Under the pieces are notes generated by a model, which worked only from the letters and a program-made list of their open reading frames with translations, had not been told where the DNA came from and made no database searches. A DNA stretch of 7,097 nt from CAG-791 sp002390025. GTDB taxonomy: Bacteria > Bacillota > Clostridia > Lachnospirales > Lachnospiraceae. This document shows positions 1-5,586 of the stretch, piece by piece. The position numbers and the translations under genes are program-made. The stretch spans positions 1-7,097 of the forward strand of contig CAMNLR010000180.1 of assembly GCA_946543465.1 (NCBI GenBank), written 5' to 3'. Position 1 is the stretch's first letter; each line of letters opens with the position of its first letter.

Positions 1-24
1 CCGCGAATGGGGCGAACGCCGTTT

Positions 25-69
25 AACTCGGGTTTTTGCGTTGGAAGCCACGCAAAAACACCTCGAGTT
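25..69. repeat. imperfect inverted repeat downstream of the lysR-type gene
   Basis: A perfect 10-base inverted repeat (32-41 with 50-59, GTTTTTGCGT/ACGCAAAAAC) encloses an 8-base loop. An outer AACTCG/CGAGTT pair (25-30 with 64-69) extends it. Neither strand has a T-run directly after the full stem, so it is not a textbook terminator. It may instead be a convergent 3'-end structure between the LysR gene and an unseen gene to the left. Bases 1-24 show nothing I recognise. Confidence 0.5.
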
Positions 70-75
70 CAGGTG
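54..75 (-). terminator. candidate terminator of the LysR-type gene
   Basis: Read on the minus strand, a short stem CACCT/AGGTG (75-71 with 63-59) with a 7-base loop is followed at once by five T (58-54). It lies 35 bases past the LysR stop codon. The stem is only five pairs and competes with the larger 25-69 fold, so the call is tentative. Confidence 0.4.
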
Positions 76-110
76 GGTCTGTACAGTAACTTATTCTCCA
101 ATGTCAGAGG

Positions 111-1013
111 TCAGAAAATATATTTTGACTTGTACTGATAAGTGACTGCAAATTCCTTGAAGGACATTACAAGAGGAGCGAAATAGGTACCCTTGAGGGA
201 AGCCATGTAGAAATCCCGCTCCGGAACCGGCTCTGTGATCGTGAGTGTCTTTATGGGAAGCTCATGGAAGATGTGCATATCGGGCACGACTGCGATCCCG
301 AATCCCTGGGAGACCAGGCCGGCAATCACCATATCCTCTTCGATCTCCATGATGCAGTCAGGATAGCCGCCCGCTTTGGCGAAGAGAGAATCGATGATGT
401 CCCGCAGGCCGCTCCGCCTGTCGAAAAGGATCTGTGGATAGGCCAGGGTATCCTTGAGCTTTATGCTGTCCTGCGCAGCCAGGGGGTGATCGATCGGCAC
501 TGCCATCACCAGATCCTGGGAAGCCACTTTGACAAAATCAATGGAGGGATCGTCCTTGTATTTGGAGCAGAAGGCAATATCGTACTGACGGTTTTTCAGG
601 CCCTCGATAATATCCGCCGACAATCCGCCCTCACAGTGAAGGCGGTAGCTGATGTTTTTGTCGGGATTTGCCTTGACGAATTCCCGCATCAGGCCGGGCA
701 CATAGCTGGCGCCCAGTACACGGATACAGCCGATATCAATGGTGCCGTTGCCGCTTCCCGTCATCTTCAGATTGGCCACGCTGCTGTCCAGATGCGCCAG
801 GATCTCCTCCACATCCTTGAGGAAAACATTGCCCCACTTGGTCAGAACGACGTTCCTGCCGTCTTTTTCAAACAGACGGACATTCAGCTCCTCCTCCAGC
901 GCCGCAATGGCGTGGCTGAGGGAGGGCTGGGTGATGGACAGCTGTTTTGCCGCCTTGGTATAATGTTCCAGATGTGCGAGAGTAACAAAATATCTCAGAT
1001 GATGCAGATTCAT
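111..1013 (-). CDS. LysR-family transcriptional regulator (300 aa)
   Basis: This is a DNA-binding regulator of the LysR family, of normal length. The N-terminal winged helix-turn-helix spans about residues 1-60. It has the typical pattern LRYFVTLAHLEHYTKAAKQL, then ITQPSLSHAIAALEEELN and RLFEK. A linker helix (about 61-85) follows, then the periplasmic-binding-protein-like effector domain (about 90-295), which contains the usual GLVSQGFGIAVVPD stretch near 232-245. The start is set at 1013 because GGAAAGGAG lies 8 bases upstream on the minus strand. An in-frame ATG at 1133 would add 40 residues unlike any LysR start. The gene is divergent from the four enzyme/transporter genes, so by family habit it should control them and itself. 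The effector is unknown; a quinate/shikimate pathway compound is the natural guess. Family assignment is certain; target and ligand are inference. Confidence 0.95.
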   Translation of the reverse strand: MNLHHLRYFVTLAHLEHYTKAAKQLSITQPSLSHAIAALEEELNVRLFEKDGRNVVLTKWGNVFLKDVEEILAHLDSSVANLKMTGSGNGTIDIGCIRVLGASYVPGLMREFVKANPDKNISYRLHCEGGLSADIIEGLKNRQYDIAFCSKYKDDPSIDFVKVASQDLVMAVPIDHPLAAQDSIKLKDTLAYPQILFDRRSGLRDIIDSLFAKAGGYPDCIMEIEEDMVIAGLVSQGFGIAVVPDMHIFHELPIKTLTITEPVPERDFYMASLKGTYFAPLVMSFKEFAVTYQYKSKYIF

Positions 1014-1020
1014 GGAGGCT

Positions 1021-1030
1021 GCTCCTTTCC
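1021..1030 (-). promoter_or_regulatory. ribosome binding site that fixes the LysR start
   Basis: The minus strand reads GGAAAGGAGC here, and AGGAG ends 8 bases before the ATG at 1013. No comparable site precedes the longer in-frame start at 1133. Confidence 0.8.
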
Positions 1031-1155
1031 CGGTGCGGGGATGGCCCGAATTCGGCCACCGGCCCTTCCGCAAACGATAACAGGCATGGAAAAGTCGTGG
1101 TAATTGATCGAAAAACATGCAGGACCGGACCATAATCCGGCCTTCAAAGTAATTA
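1031..1155 (-). other. leader of the LysR-type gene with two small hairpins
   Basis: If the -10 box at 1162-1167 is used, the LysR transcript has a leader of about 140 bases. It contains a palindrome CCGAATTCGG (1046-1055). It also contains a stem CCGGA/TCCGG (1125-1129 with 1136-1140) which, on the minus strand, is followed a few bases later by five T (1115-1111). The second could be a weak attenuator. I see no convincing leader peptide. Confidence 0.25.
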
Positions 1156-1161
1156 AAACCT

Positions 1162-1167
1162 ATTATA
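1162..1167 (-). promoter_or_regulatory. -10 box of the LysR-type gene
   Basis: The minus strand reads a perfect TATAAT. No good -35 hexamer stands 16-18 bases upstream (TTGATA is present but 21 bases away). The palindromic LysR box lies where the polymerase would contact upstream DNA. That arrangement is common for LysR genes that repress themselves. Confidence 0.55.
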
Positions 1168-1175
1168 CACTAACC

Positions 1176-1192
1176 GATAGCGAAAATCTATC
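1176..1192. promoter_or_regulatory. probable LysR recognition site (T-N11-A palindrome)
   Basis: GATAG-N7-CTATC is a perfect 5+5 inverted repeat and satisfies the family's T-N11-A rule (T1178, A1190). It sits between the divergent promoters. It overlaps the upstream part of the leftward promoter and is centred about 65 bases before the start expected from the 1214-1242 rightward promoter, the classic position for a LysR recognition site. Confidence 0.6.
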
Positions 1193-1213
1193 AATCGAAT
1201 GAATAATATGAAT

Positions 1214-1242
1214 TTGTCTTTAAATTAACATGGTAGTAAACT
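1214..1242 (+). promoter_or_regulatory. candidate promoter of the rightward genes
   Basis: TTGTCT (1214-1219) and TAAACT (1237-1242) are separated by 17 bases, each hexamer matching the sigma-70-type consensus at four of six positions. The expected start is near 1249, giving a leader of about 77 bases. Weak hexamers fit a promoter needing an activator, and the LysR palindrome lies at about -65. Confidence 0.45.
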
Positions 1243-1246
1243 GAAA

Positions 1247-1260
1247 ATAGCGTAAAAATA
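1247..1260 (+). promoter_or_regulatory. possible second LysR half-site
   Basis: ATAGCGTAAAAATA repeats the left part of the 1176-1192 palindrome (ATAGCGAAAAT), exactly 70 bases away. It also satisfies T-N11-A (T1248, A1260). It could be a lower-affinity contact or a coincidence of AT-rich DNA. If the alternative promoter at 1273-1301 were used, this site would lie near -53. Confidence 0.3.
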
Positions 1261-1272
1261 CGAGCAATGTGT

Positions 1273-1301
1273 TTGAATTGTTTGTGTAGACTGCATAAAT
1301 T
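1273..1301 (+). promoter_or_regulatory. alternative promoter of the rightward genes
   Basis: TTGAAT (1273-1278) and TAAATT (1296-1301) are spaced 17 bases apart, each four of six to consensus. A start near 1308 would leave a very short leader, with the Shine-Dalgarno AAAGGAG at 1313-1319 close to the 5' end. It competes with the 1214-1242 candidate. Confidence 0.3.
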
Positions 1302-1325
1302 TTTGCTTAACGAAAGGAGTTAAAA

Positions 1326-2171
1326 ATGGCCAGAAAGTATCCTATCACTGTCAGTTCCTGGACACTGGGAGACCAGTGTAAATTTGAGGATCGTGTTATC
1401 GCAGCCAAGAAGGCGGGCTACGATGGAATCGGTCTCCGCGCAGAGACCTATGTAGACGCTCTCGCAGAGGGACTTCATGACGAGGATATCCTTGCAATTC
1501 TTGACAAGCACGGCATGAAATGTACAGAGGTTGAGTACATTGTTCAGTGGGCAGAGGACAACCGTTCTTACGAGCAGAAATACAAAGAGCAGATGTGCTT
1601 CCATATGTGCGAGCTGTTCGGCGTCAAGCAGATCAACTGCGGCCTGATGGAGAACTACTCCGTCGAGCATACCGCTCAGAAGCTCAGAGAGCTCTGCCAG
1701 AGAGCCGGCAAGTGGATTATCGGCGTCGAGCCTATGCCTTATTCCGGAATTCCGGATATCAAAAAGGGCTGGGCAGTTGTCAAGGCAGCTGACTGCGAGA
1801 ACGCCAAGCTGATCCTGGATACATGGCACTGGGTCCGTGCAAATCAGCCCTGCGATCTGGAGCTCCTGGCTGATATCCCCGCAGACAAGATCGTCTCCAT
1901 CCAGATCAACGACGTCTGGGAGAGACCTTATGCAAAGAGCATCCTCAGAGACGAGTCCATGCACGATCGTCTTGCACCCGGCACCGGCATCGGCGCTACC
2001 GTTCCCTTCGTCAAGATGATCAAGGAGAAAGGCATCCAGCCTGCAGCACTCGGTGTTGAGGTTATCAGCGACGCCATCCTTGCAAAGGGCATCGAGCAGG
2101 CAGCGAAAGAGACCTTCGACGGCTGCGCAGCAGTTCTGAAGGAAGCATGGCCGGAGGCCCTGGAAGGCTGA
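1326..2171 (+). CDS. xylose-isomerase-like TIM barrel, probable 3-dehydroshikimate dehydratase (281 aa)
   Basis: This is a soluble metal-dependent enzyme of the sugar phosphate isomerase/epimerase (AP endonuclease 2-like) barrel family; 281 residues is normal. Predicted metal ligands fall at barrel strand ends: Glu135 (GVEPMPY), Asp165 (ILDTWHW, with His168 nearby), Gln193 (IQINDV) and Glu245 (GVEVISD). A PGTGIG stretch (218-223) precedes the last helices. Gln as third ligand, with the PGxG...EV.SD ending, resembles hydroxypyruvate isomerase and, from memory, the QuiC1/QsuB-type 3-dehydroshikimate dehydratases that make protocatechuate. The YdiB-like dehydrogenase downstream favours the latter. 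Alternatives are an inosose dehydratase-like enzyme or an epimerase of a hydroaromatic acid. The start is supported by AAAGGAG 6 bases upstream. It is the first gene rightward from the LysR-controlled promoter. The fold is certain, the reaction inferred. Confidence 0.85.
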   Translation: MARKYPITVSSWTLGDQCKFEDRVIAAKKAGYDGIGLRAETYVDALAEGLHDEDILAILDKHGMKCTEVEYIVQWAEDNRSYEQKYKEQMCFHMCELFGVKQINCGLMENYSVEHTAQKLRELCQRAGKWIIGVEPMPYSGIPDIKKGWAVVKAADCENAKLILDTWHWVRANQPCDLELLADIPADKIVSIQINDVWERPYAKSILRDESMHDRLAPGTGIGATVPFVKMIKEKGIQPAALGVEVISDAILAKGIEQAAKETFDGCAAVLKEAWPEALEG

Positions 2172-2224
2172 GAATAAGCTGAAAAGGCTGAATTTAAGAC
2201 TTATTTGACACAAATGTGCAAATG

Positions 2225-2268
2225 GACAGGAAAACCGGACGTCTTGGGGGGCATCCGGCTTTCCTGTC
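2225..2268 (+). repeat. strong intercistronic hairpin
   Basis: GACAGGAAA-A-CCGGA (2225-2239) pairs with TCCGG-C-TTTCCTGTC (2254-2268): 14 pairs with a single A/C mismatch and a 14-base loop. No T-run follows on either strand, so it is more likely an RNA-stabilising or processing element, or a partial terminator, than a strong Rho-independent terminator. It lies mid-way in the 147-base gap between the TIM-barrel gene and the flavoenzyme gene. No convincing promoter accompanies it: a TTGACA at 2205-2210 lacks a -10 partner. Confidence 0.65.
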
Positions 2269-2304
2269 AATAAACAGATTTCGCACATCTATTGTTTAGC
2301 AAGC

Positions 2305-2311
2305 AGAGAGG
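2305..2311 (+). promoter_or_regulatory. ribosome binding site that fixes the flavoenzyme start
   Basis: AGAGAGG ends 7 bases before ATG at 2319. This favours ATG 2319 over an in-frame TTG at 2292, which has no such site and would add nine residues not expected in the family. Confidence 0.75.
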
Positions 2312-2318
2312 TAACAGG

Positions 2319-4292
2319 ATGAAGTTTTTACATATGTTTTCTCCGATTCAGATCGGACCTATGACTGTTAAAAACCGCTTTGTCGTTCCGCCTATGGGCA
2401 ACAACTTTGCCAATACAGACGGCACCATGAGCGAGCAGTCCGCAGCATACTACGGCGCAAGGGCAAAGGGCGGTTTCGGCCTGATCACCTTTGAGGCGAC
2501 TGTAGTACATAAGGGCGCAAAGGGCGGCCCCAGAAAGCCCTGTCTCTATGACGACTCCTCCATCGACAGCTTCAAGAAGGTCATCGACATCTGTCATGCA
2601 GAGGGCGCCAAGGTTTCCATCCAGCTGCAGAACGCAGGTCCCGAAGGAAATGCCAAGAACGCAGGCGCTCCCATCGAGGCGGCTTCTCCCATCGCGGCTG
2701 CAGACGGAAGAGACATCCCTGTGGAAGTTTCCACCGAGAAGGTTTATGAGCTGATCAAGGGCTACGGCGAGGCTGCAAAGCGCGCTATGAAGGCAGGTGC
2801 CGACGCTGTTGAGATCCATATGGCACACGGCTATCTGGTCAACTCCTTCCTGTCTCCCAGAACCAACAAGCGTATCGATGAGTTCGGCGGCAACTTCGAG
2901 AACAGAATGCGTTTCTCCCGCCTGATCATCGAGGAAGTCAAGAAGGCTACAGAGGGCAAGATCGCTGTTCTGGCCCGTATCAACAGCACCGAGGATATGT
3001 TCGGCGGCCTTGACAACCACGATATGTGCGCAGTCGCTGCCTATCTTGAGGAGTGCGGCCTGGATGCTCTGCATGTATCCCGTGCAGTCCATCTGAAGGA
3101 TGAGTACATGTGGGCACCCACCGGTATCCACGGCGGTTTCTCCGCAGAGCTCGTCGGCAACATCAAGAAGTGCGTCTCCATCCCGGTCATCACCGTCGGC
3201 CGTTACACCGAGCCTCAGTTCGCTGAGCAGGTCGTCAAACTCGGCGTTGCCGATATGGTCGCTTTCGGACGTCAGTCCCTGGCTGATCCCGAGATGCCCA
3301 GGAAGGCCTTCGAGGGAAGACTGGAAGATATGACCCCCTGCATCGCCTGCCTCCAGGGCTGCGTTGCAAACATGTACAAGGGCCAGCCCATCTGCTGCCT
3401 GACCAACCCTGTTCTGGGCCGCGAAGTCGAGGGACTTCCCATGGCAGAGACCTCCAAGAAGGTCTATGTCATCGGCGGCGGCGTCGCAGGTATGTGCGCA
3501 GCAGCAACCGCTCAGCAGCGCGGTCACAAGGTCACACTGTTCGAGGCTACCGATAAGCTCGGCGGCAACATGCGCCTGGCTGCTTTCCCTCCCGGAAAGG
3601 GCGATATCACCAACATGATCCGCAGCTACATCACCAAGTGTGAGAAGAGCGGCGTAGAGATCAAAATGAACACCAAGGTCGACCTTGACATGATCAAGGC
3701 GGACAAGCCCGATGCAGTCGTCCTTGCAACCGGTTCCGAGACCCTGATCCTGCCCTTCATCAAGGGTATCCACAATCCTGATATCGTTCACGGTATGGAT
3801 GCTCTGGACGGCAAGCGTCCTGTCGGCCACAAGGTTCTGGTCGTCGGCGGCGGCATGGTCGGTGCCGAGACTGCCGAGTTCCTGGCAGAGCAGGGCCACG
3901 ATGTATCCATCGTCGAGATGCGCCACGAGATCGGTCCCGATGTCATCCATGAGCACCGCGTCTTCCTGATGCATGCCCTGAATGAGTACGGTGTACAGGA
4001 ACTCACAGACGCAGCTGTTCAGGAGATCTTCTCCGACGGCGTCAGCTACAAGAACGCAGCAGACAAGTCTGACGAGACCATCTATGAGGCCAGAGGATTC
4101 GACACAGTCGTTCTTTCCATGGGCTTCGTATCCCGCTACAGCCACCGCGACGCAGACCGCAACGTGGTCTACGATTTCCGCGATGAGATCAAGGCCGTTA
4201 TTCCCGAGACCTACATCGTCGGTGATGCGGTTCAGGCCAGAAGAGCACTGGATGCAACCAAGGAAGCTTACGATGTTGCAATGAAGATCTGA
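2319..4292 (+). CDS. old-yellow-enzyme/2,4-dienoyl-CoA-reductase-type NAD(P)H:flavin ene-reductase (657 aa)
   Basis: This is a cytoplasmic flavo-iron-sulphur enzyme that should pass electrons from NAD(P)H via FAD and a 4Fe-4S cluster to FMN and reduce an activated C=C bond. Residues 1 to about 340 form the FMN TIM barrel, with Gln102, His167-x-x-His170-x-Tyr172, Arg220 and the phosphate-binding VGR/FGR turns near 293-318. Cluster ligands are Cys341, Cys344, Cys348 and Cys360 (CX2CX3CX11C, the FadH spacing; Cys359 is adjacent). The FAD and NAD(P)H Rossmann motifs are GGGVAG (386-391) and GGGMVG (510-515), with VGDA at 634-637 closing the FAD site. Length and order match FadH, 2-enoate reductases and BaiCD-type enzymes. 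The His/His/Tyr set is that of enone-reducing old yellow enzymes. Between a putative dehydratase and a YdiB-like dehydrogenase, a hydroaromatic enone such as 3-dehydroshikimate is a plausible substrate (inference). Family is certain, substrate open. Confidence 0.93.
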   Translation: MKFLHMFSPIQIGPMTVKNRFVVPPMGNNFANTDGTMSEQSAAYYGARAKGGFGLITFEATVVHKGAKGGPRKPCLYDDSSIDSFKKVIDICHAEGAKVSIQLQNAGPEGNAKNAGAPIEAASPIAAADGRDIPVEVSTEKVYELIKGYGEAAKRAMKAGADAVEIHMAHGYLVNSFLSPRTNKRIDEFGGNFENRMRFSRLIIEEVKKATEGKIAVLARINSTEDMFGGLDNHDMCAVAAYLEECGLDALHVSRAVHLKDEYMWAPTGIHGGFSAELVGNIKKCVSIPVITVGRYTEPQFAEQVVKLGVADMVAFGRQSLADPEMPRKAFEGRLEDMTPCIACLQGCVANMYKGQPICCLTNPVLGREVEGLPMAETSKKVYVIGGGVAGMCAAATAQQRGHKVTLFEATDKLGGNMRLAAFPPGKGDITNMIRSYITKCEKSGVEIKMNTKVDLDMIKADKPDAVVLATGSETLILPFIKGIHNPDIVHGMDALDGKRPVGHKVLVVGGGMVGAETAEFLAEQGHDVSIVEMRHEIGPDVIHEHRVFLMHALNEYGVQELTDAAVQEIFSDGVSYKNAADKSDETIYEARGFDTVVLSMGFVSRYSHRDADRNVVYDFRDEIKAVIPETYIVGDAVQARRALDATKEAYDVAMKI

Positions 4293-4313
4293 TAAAGATC
4301 TGACTTTTCGTCG

Positions 4314-4380
4314 GTACCATTCGTTCTTTTGTGTGCAATATCCTGTTTGGGCAGGATCCTGTTTCACCAAAGAACGGTAC
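4314..4380 (+). repeat. branched hairpin after the flavoenzyme gene
   Basis: The outer arms CGTTCTTT (4322-4329) and AAAGAACG (4369-4376) pair perfectly. They extend inward by GTG/CAC after one mismatch and outward by GTAC/GTAC with a four-base bulge. Nested inside is ATCCTG (4340-4345) pairing with CAGGAT (4352-4357) around a 6-base loop. No T-run follows on the plus strand, so the role may be 3'-end protection, processing or regulation of the next gene. Confidence 0.6.
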
Positions 4381-4393
4381 AAATATAAAAAAT

Positions 4394-4447
4394 CCCCGGC
4401 CGGGTATAAACAGACGCAATGACGCGTATGACTGTACCCGGCTCGGG
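4394..4447. repeat. GC-rich hairpin upstream of the dehydrogenase gene
   Basis: Bases 4394-4406 pair with 4435-4447 (12 of 13 positions, one of them G-U), with a smaller ACGC/GCGT stem (4414-4417 with 4424-4427) in the loop. It ends 11 bases before the AGAGGAG ribosome site, so it could affect translation or transcript ends. On the minus strand the same stem is followed by ATTTTTTATATTT, a good terminator shape, yet no leftward gene is visible to use it. Confidence 0.55.
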
Positions 4448-4458
4448 CCAACTGCTTC

Positions 4459-4465
4459 AGAGGAG
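4459..4465 (+). promoter_or_regulatory. ribosome binding site that fixes the dehydrogenase start
   Basis: AGAGGAG ends 7 bases before ATG 4473. An upstream in-frame ATG at 4419 lies inside the 4394-4447 hairpin loop and would add 18 residues foreign to the family. Confidence 0.8.
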
Positions 4466-4472
4466 AACACAA

Positions 4473-5351
4473 ATGGAAAACAGAATTGATGGCAGAACCG
4501 GACTTCTGGCTCTGTTCGGAACACCCGTAGGACATTCAGGATCCCCCGCAATGTACAACTGGTGCTTCCGCAAACATGGCCTGAATCTCGCATACATGGC
4601 ATTTGATGTCAACATCGATGACATGGAGCAGACCATGAGTACGGTCAGACTCTGGAACCTGCGCGGCGGCAACTTCACAATGCCCGTCAAGAACATCGCA
4701 GCGACTCTTTGTGATGAGATTTCCCCCGCTTCCCGTATCATCGGCGCATGCAACGTCTTTGTTAACAGAGACGGCAAGATCTACGGCGATGTCACGGACG
4801 GCGTCGGTTTCATCAAGAACCTCTCCGTCAACGGCGTTGAGGTCAAGGGCAAAAAGATGGTCGTTCTGGGCGCAGGCGGTGCAGCAACTGCAATCCAGGT
4901 TCAGGCAGCACTTGACGGTGCAGCCGAAGTGGCAATCTTCAACAGAGATGATGAGTTCTTCGCAAGAGCCGAATCCACCAAGGAAAAGCTCGCCAAGGAA
5001 ACACCCGATGTGAAGGTTACCGTGACACACCTCGAAGAGGCTGACAAGCTCGCAGCAGCAATCAATGCCTGCGATATCCTTGTCAATGCTACTTCTGTCG
5101 GCATGAAGCCTCAGGATGGCATTTCTCTGGTTGACAAGGCTCTTCTCAGAAAGGATCTTGTTGTAGCGGATACCGTTTACAATCCTGAGAAGACCCAGCT
5201 GATTCTCGATGCGGAAGAAGCCGGATGCGCGAAAGCCATCGGCGGCAAGGGGATGCTTCTGTATCAGGGCGCAGTCAACTACGAGCTTTACACCGGTCTC
5301 GAGATGCCGGTGGAAGAGTATCAGGCATGGCAGGCGGAGCAGGCCAAATAA
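4473..5351 (+). CDS. ydiB: YdiB-like quinate/shikimate dehydrogenase (292 aa)
   Basis: This enzyme oxidises shikimate to 3-dehydroshikimate and/or quinate to 3-dehydroquinate, or the reverse, with NAD(P). The N-terminal substrate domain carries Ser22 and Ser24 (HSGSP, usually HSLSP), the catalytic Lys73 (MPVK), Asn94, and Thr108-Asp109. The Rossmann domain has GAGGAA at 133-138, then FNRDDEFF (156-163), VGMKP (209-213), YNP (236-238) and GMLLYQGA with Gln265. These closely follow E. coli YdiB (FNRRDEFF, VGMKP, YNP, GMLLWQGA) rather than biosynthetic AroE, and length is normal. Asp159 replaces a Arg in the cofactor loop of YdiB, which should favour NAD over NADP (inference) and fits a catabolic role. 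Val107 replaces the Asn of the usual NTD. In E. coli, ydiB adjoins ydiN, as its transporter homologue does here. Family is certain; quinate versus shikimate preference is not decided. Confidence 0.93.
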   Translation: MENRIDGRTGLLALFGTPVGHSGSPAMYNWCFRKHGLNLAYMAFDVNIDDMEQTMSTVRLWNLRGGNFTMPVKNIAATLCDEISPASRIIGACNVFVNRDGKIYGDVTDGVGFIKNLSVNGVEVKGKKMVVLGAGGAATAIQVQAALDGAAEVAIFNRDDEFFARAESTKEKLAKETPDVKVTVTHLEEADKLAAAINACDILVNATSVGMKPQDGISLVDKALLRKDLVVADTVYNPEKTQLILDAEEAGCAKAIGGKGMLLYQGAVNYELYTGLEMPVEEYQAWQAEQAK

Positions 5352-5387
5352 TCACCGGCCTCTTCCTTCAGCCTTAGATCTGATTCA

Positions 5388-5428
5388 GCTGCCGTACAGG
5401 CGTACCGGCAGCGGGGTATAAATTTTTT
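5388..5428 (+). terminator. terminator-like hairpin after the dehydrogenase gene
   Basis: GCTGCCG (5388-5394) pairs with CGGCAGC (5406-5412), and TAC/GTA extends the stem inward around a small loop. Six T (5423-5428) follow after ten bases, farther than ideal, so termination may be partial. It lies 36 bases past the dehydrogenase stop codon. Confidence 0.45.
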
Positions 5429-5431
5429 ATA

Positions 5432-5471
5432 TCCTGTCCCAGGACACTTATACAAAGTATAGGTGGACCTG
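5432..5471 (+). promoter_or_regulatory. mutually exclusive small stems in the transporter leader
   Basis: CACTTATAC (5445-5453) pairs with GTATAGGTG (5457-5465, one G-U) around AAA, flanked by CAGG (5440-5443) with CCTG (5468-5471). The same CAGG can instead pair with the preceding TCCTG (5432-5436), with CAGGA at 5440-5444. The two folds exclude each other, which is the type of arrangement used by RNA switches. Function is unproven. Confidence 0.4.
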
Positions 5472-5485
5472 TACCGTAATACATG

Positions 5486-5510
5486 CAATGGTCTGCCAAG
5501 CAGTCCATTG
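5486..5510 (+). promoter_or_regulatory. hairpin in the transporter leader
   Basis: CAATGG (5486-5491) pairs with CCATTG (5505-5510). After a T/T mismatch, CTGC pairs with GCAG around a CAA loop. This ten-pair stem is the middle element of the structured leader between 5352 and 5601. Confidence 0.45.
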
Positions 5511-5520
5511 GTGCCAGGAA

Positions 5521-5586
5521 TGCCGGATCCTGATGCTCATCCTATCGAGTACTGCGGGCATCAGGATCTGGCACAGTAGTTTTTTT
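5521..5586 (+). terminator. attenuator-like terminator directly before the transporter gene
   Basis: Bases 5521-5536 pair with 5558-5573 along 16 positions with only one G-U pair, followed after six bases by seven T (5580-5586). The transporter's GAGGGAG ribosome site starts four bases later, so no promoter fits between. Transcription reaching this gene must pass the hairpin. CTGGCA (5568-5573) can also pair with TGCCAG (5512-5517), a possible alternative fold. I do not recognise a known riboswitch class here. Confidence 0.6.

Noticed and set aside
264..1103. 279-residue plus-strand frame across the LysR gene
   Set aside because: The minus strand gives an end-to-end LysR protein; this frame is its complement and has no family features.
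1014..1133. 40-residue N-terminal extension of the LysR protein
   Set aside because: Unlike any LysR N-terminus. The internal Met has an ideal Shine-Dalgarno, and the predicted transcript start lies only some 20 bases upstream of the longer start.
2205..2233. Promoter with a perfect TTGACA between the first two rightward genes
   Set aside because: No acceptable -10 hexamer at 16-18 bases; the following bases are the arm of the 2225-2268 hairpin.
1320..2288. 322-residue minus-strand frame across the TIM-barrel gene
   Set aside because: Shadow of the real gene, Leu/Cys/Asp-rich without domains.
2328..4535. 735-residue open frame on the minus strand opposite the flavoenzyme gene
   Set aside because: It mirrors the codon bias of the real gene, has Cys/Asp-rich low-quality sequence without a recognisable domain, and spans the hairpin gap. 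The plus strand encodes a complete known family.
5461..5475. T-box riboswitch core
   Set aside because: AGGTGGACC only partly matches the AGGGTGGnACCGCG consensus, and there is no room for, or sign of, a Stem I specifier region.
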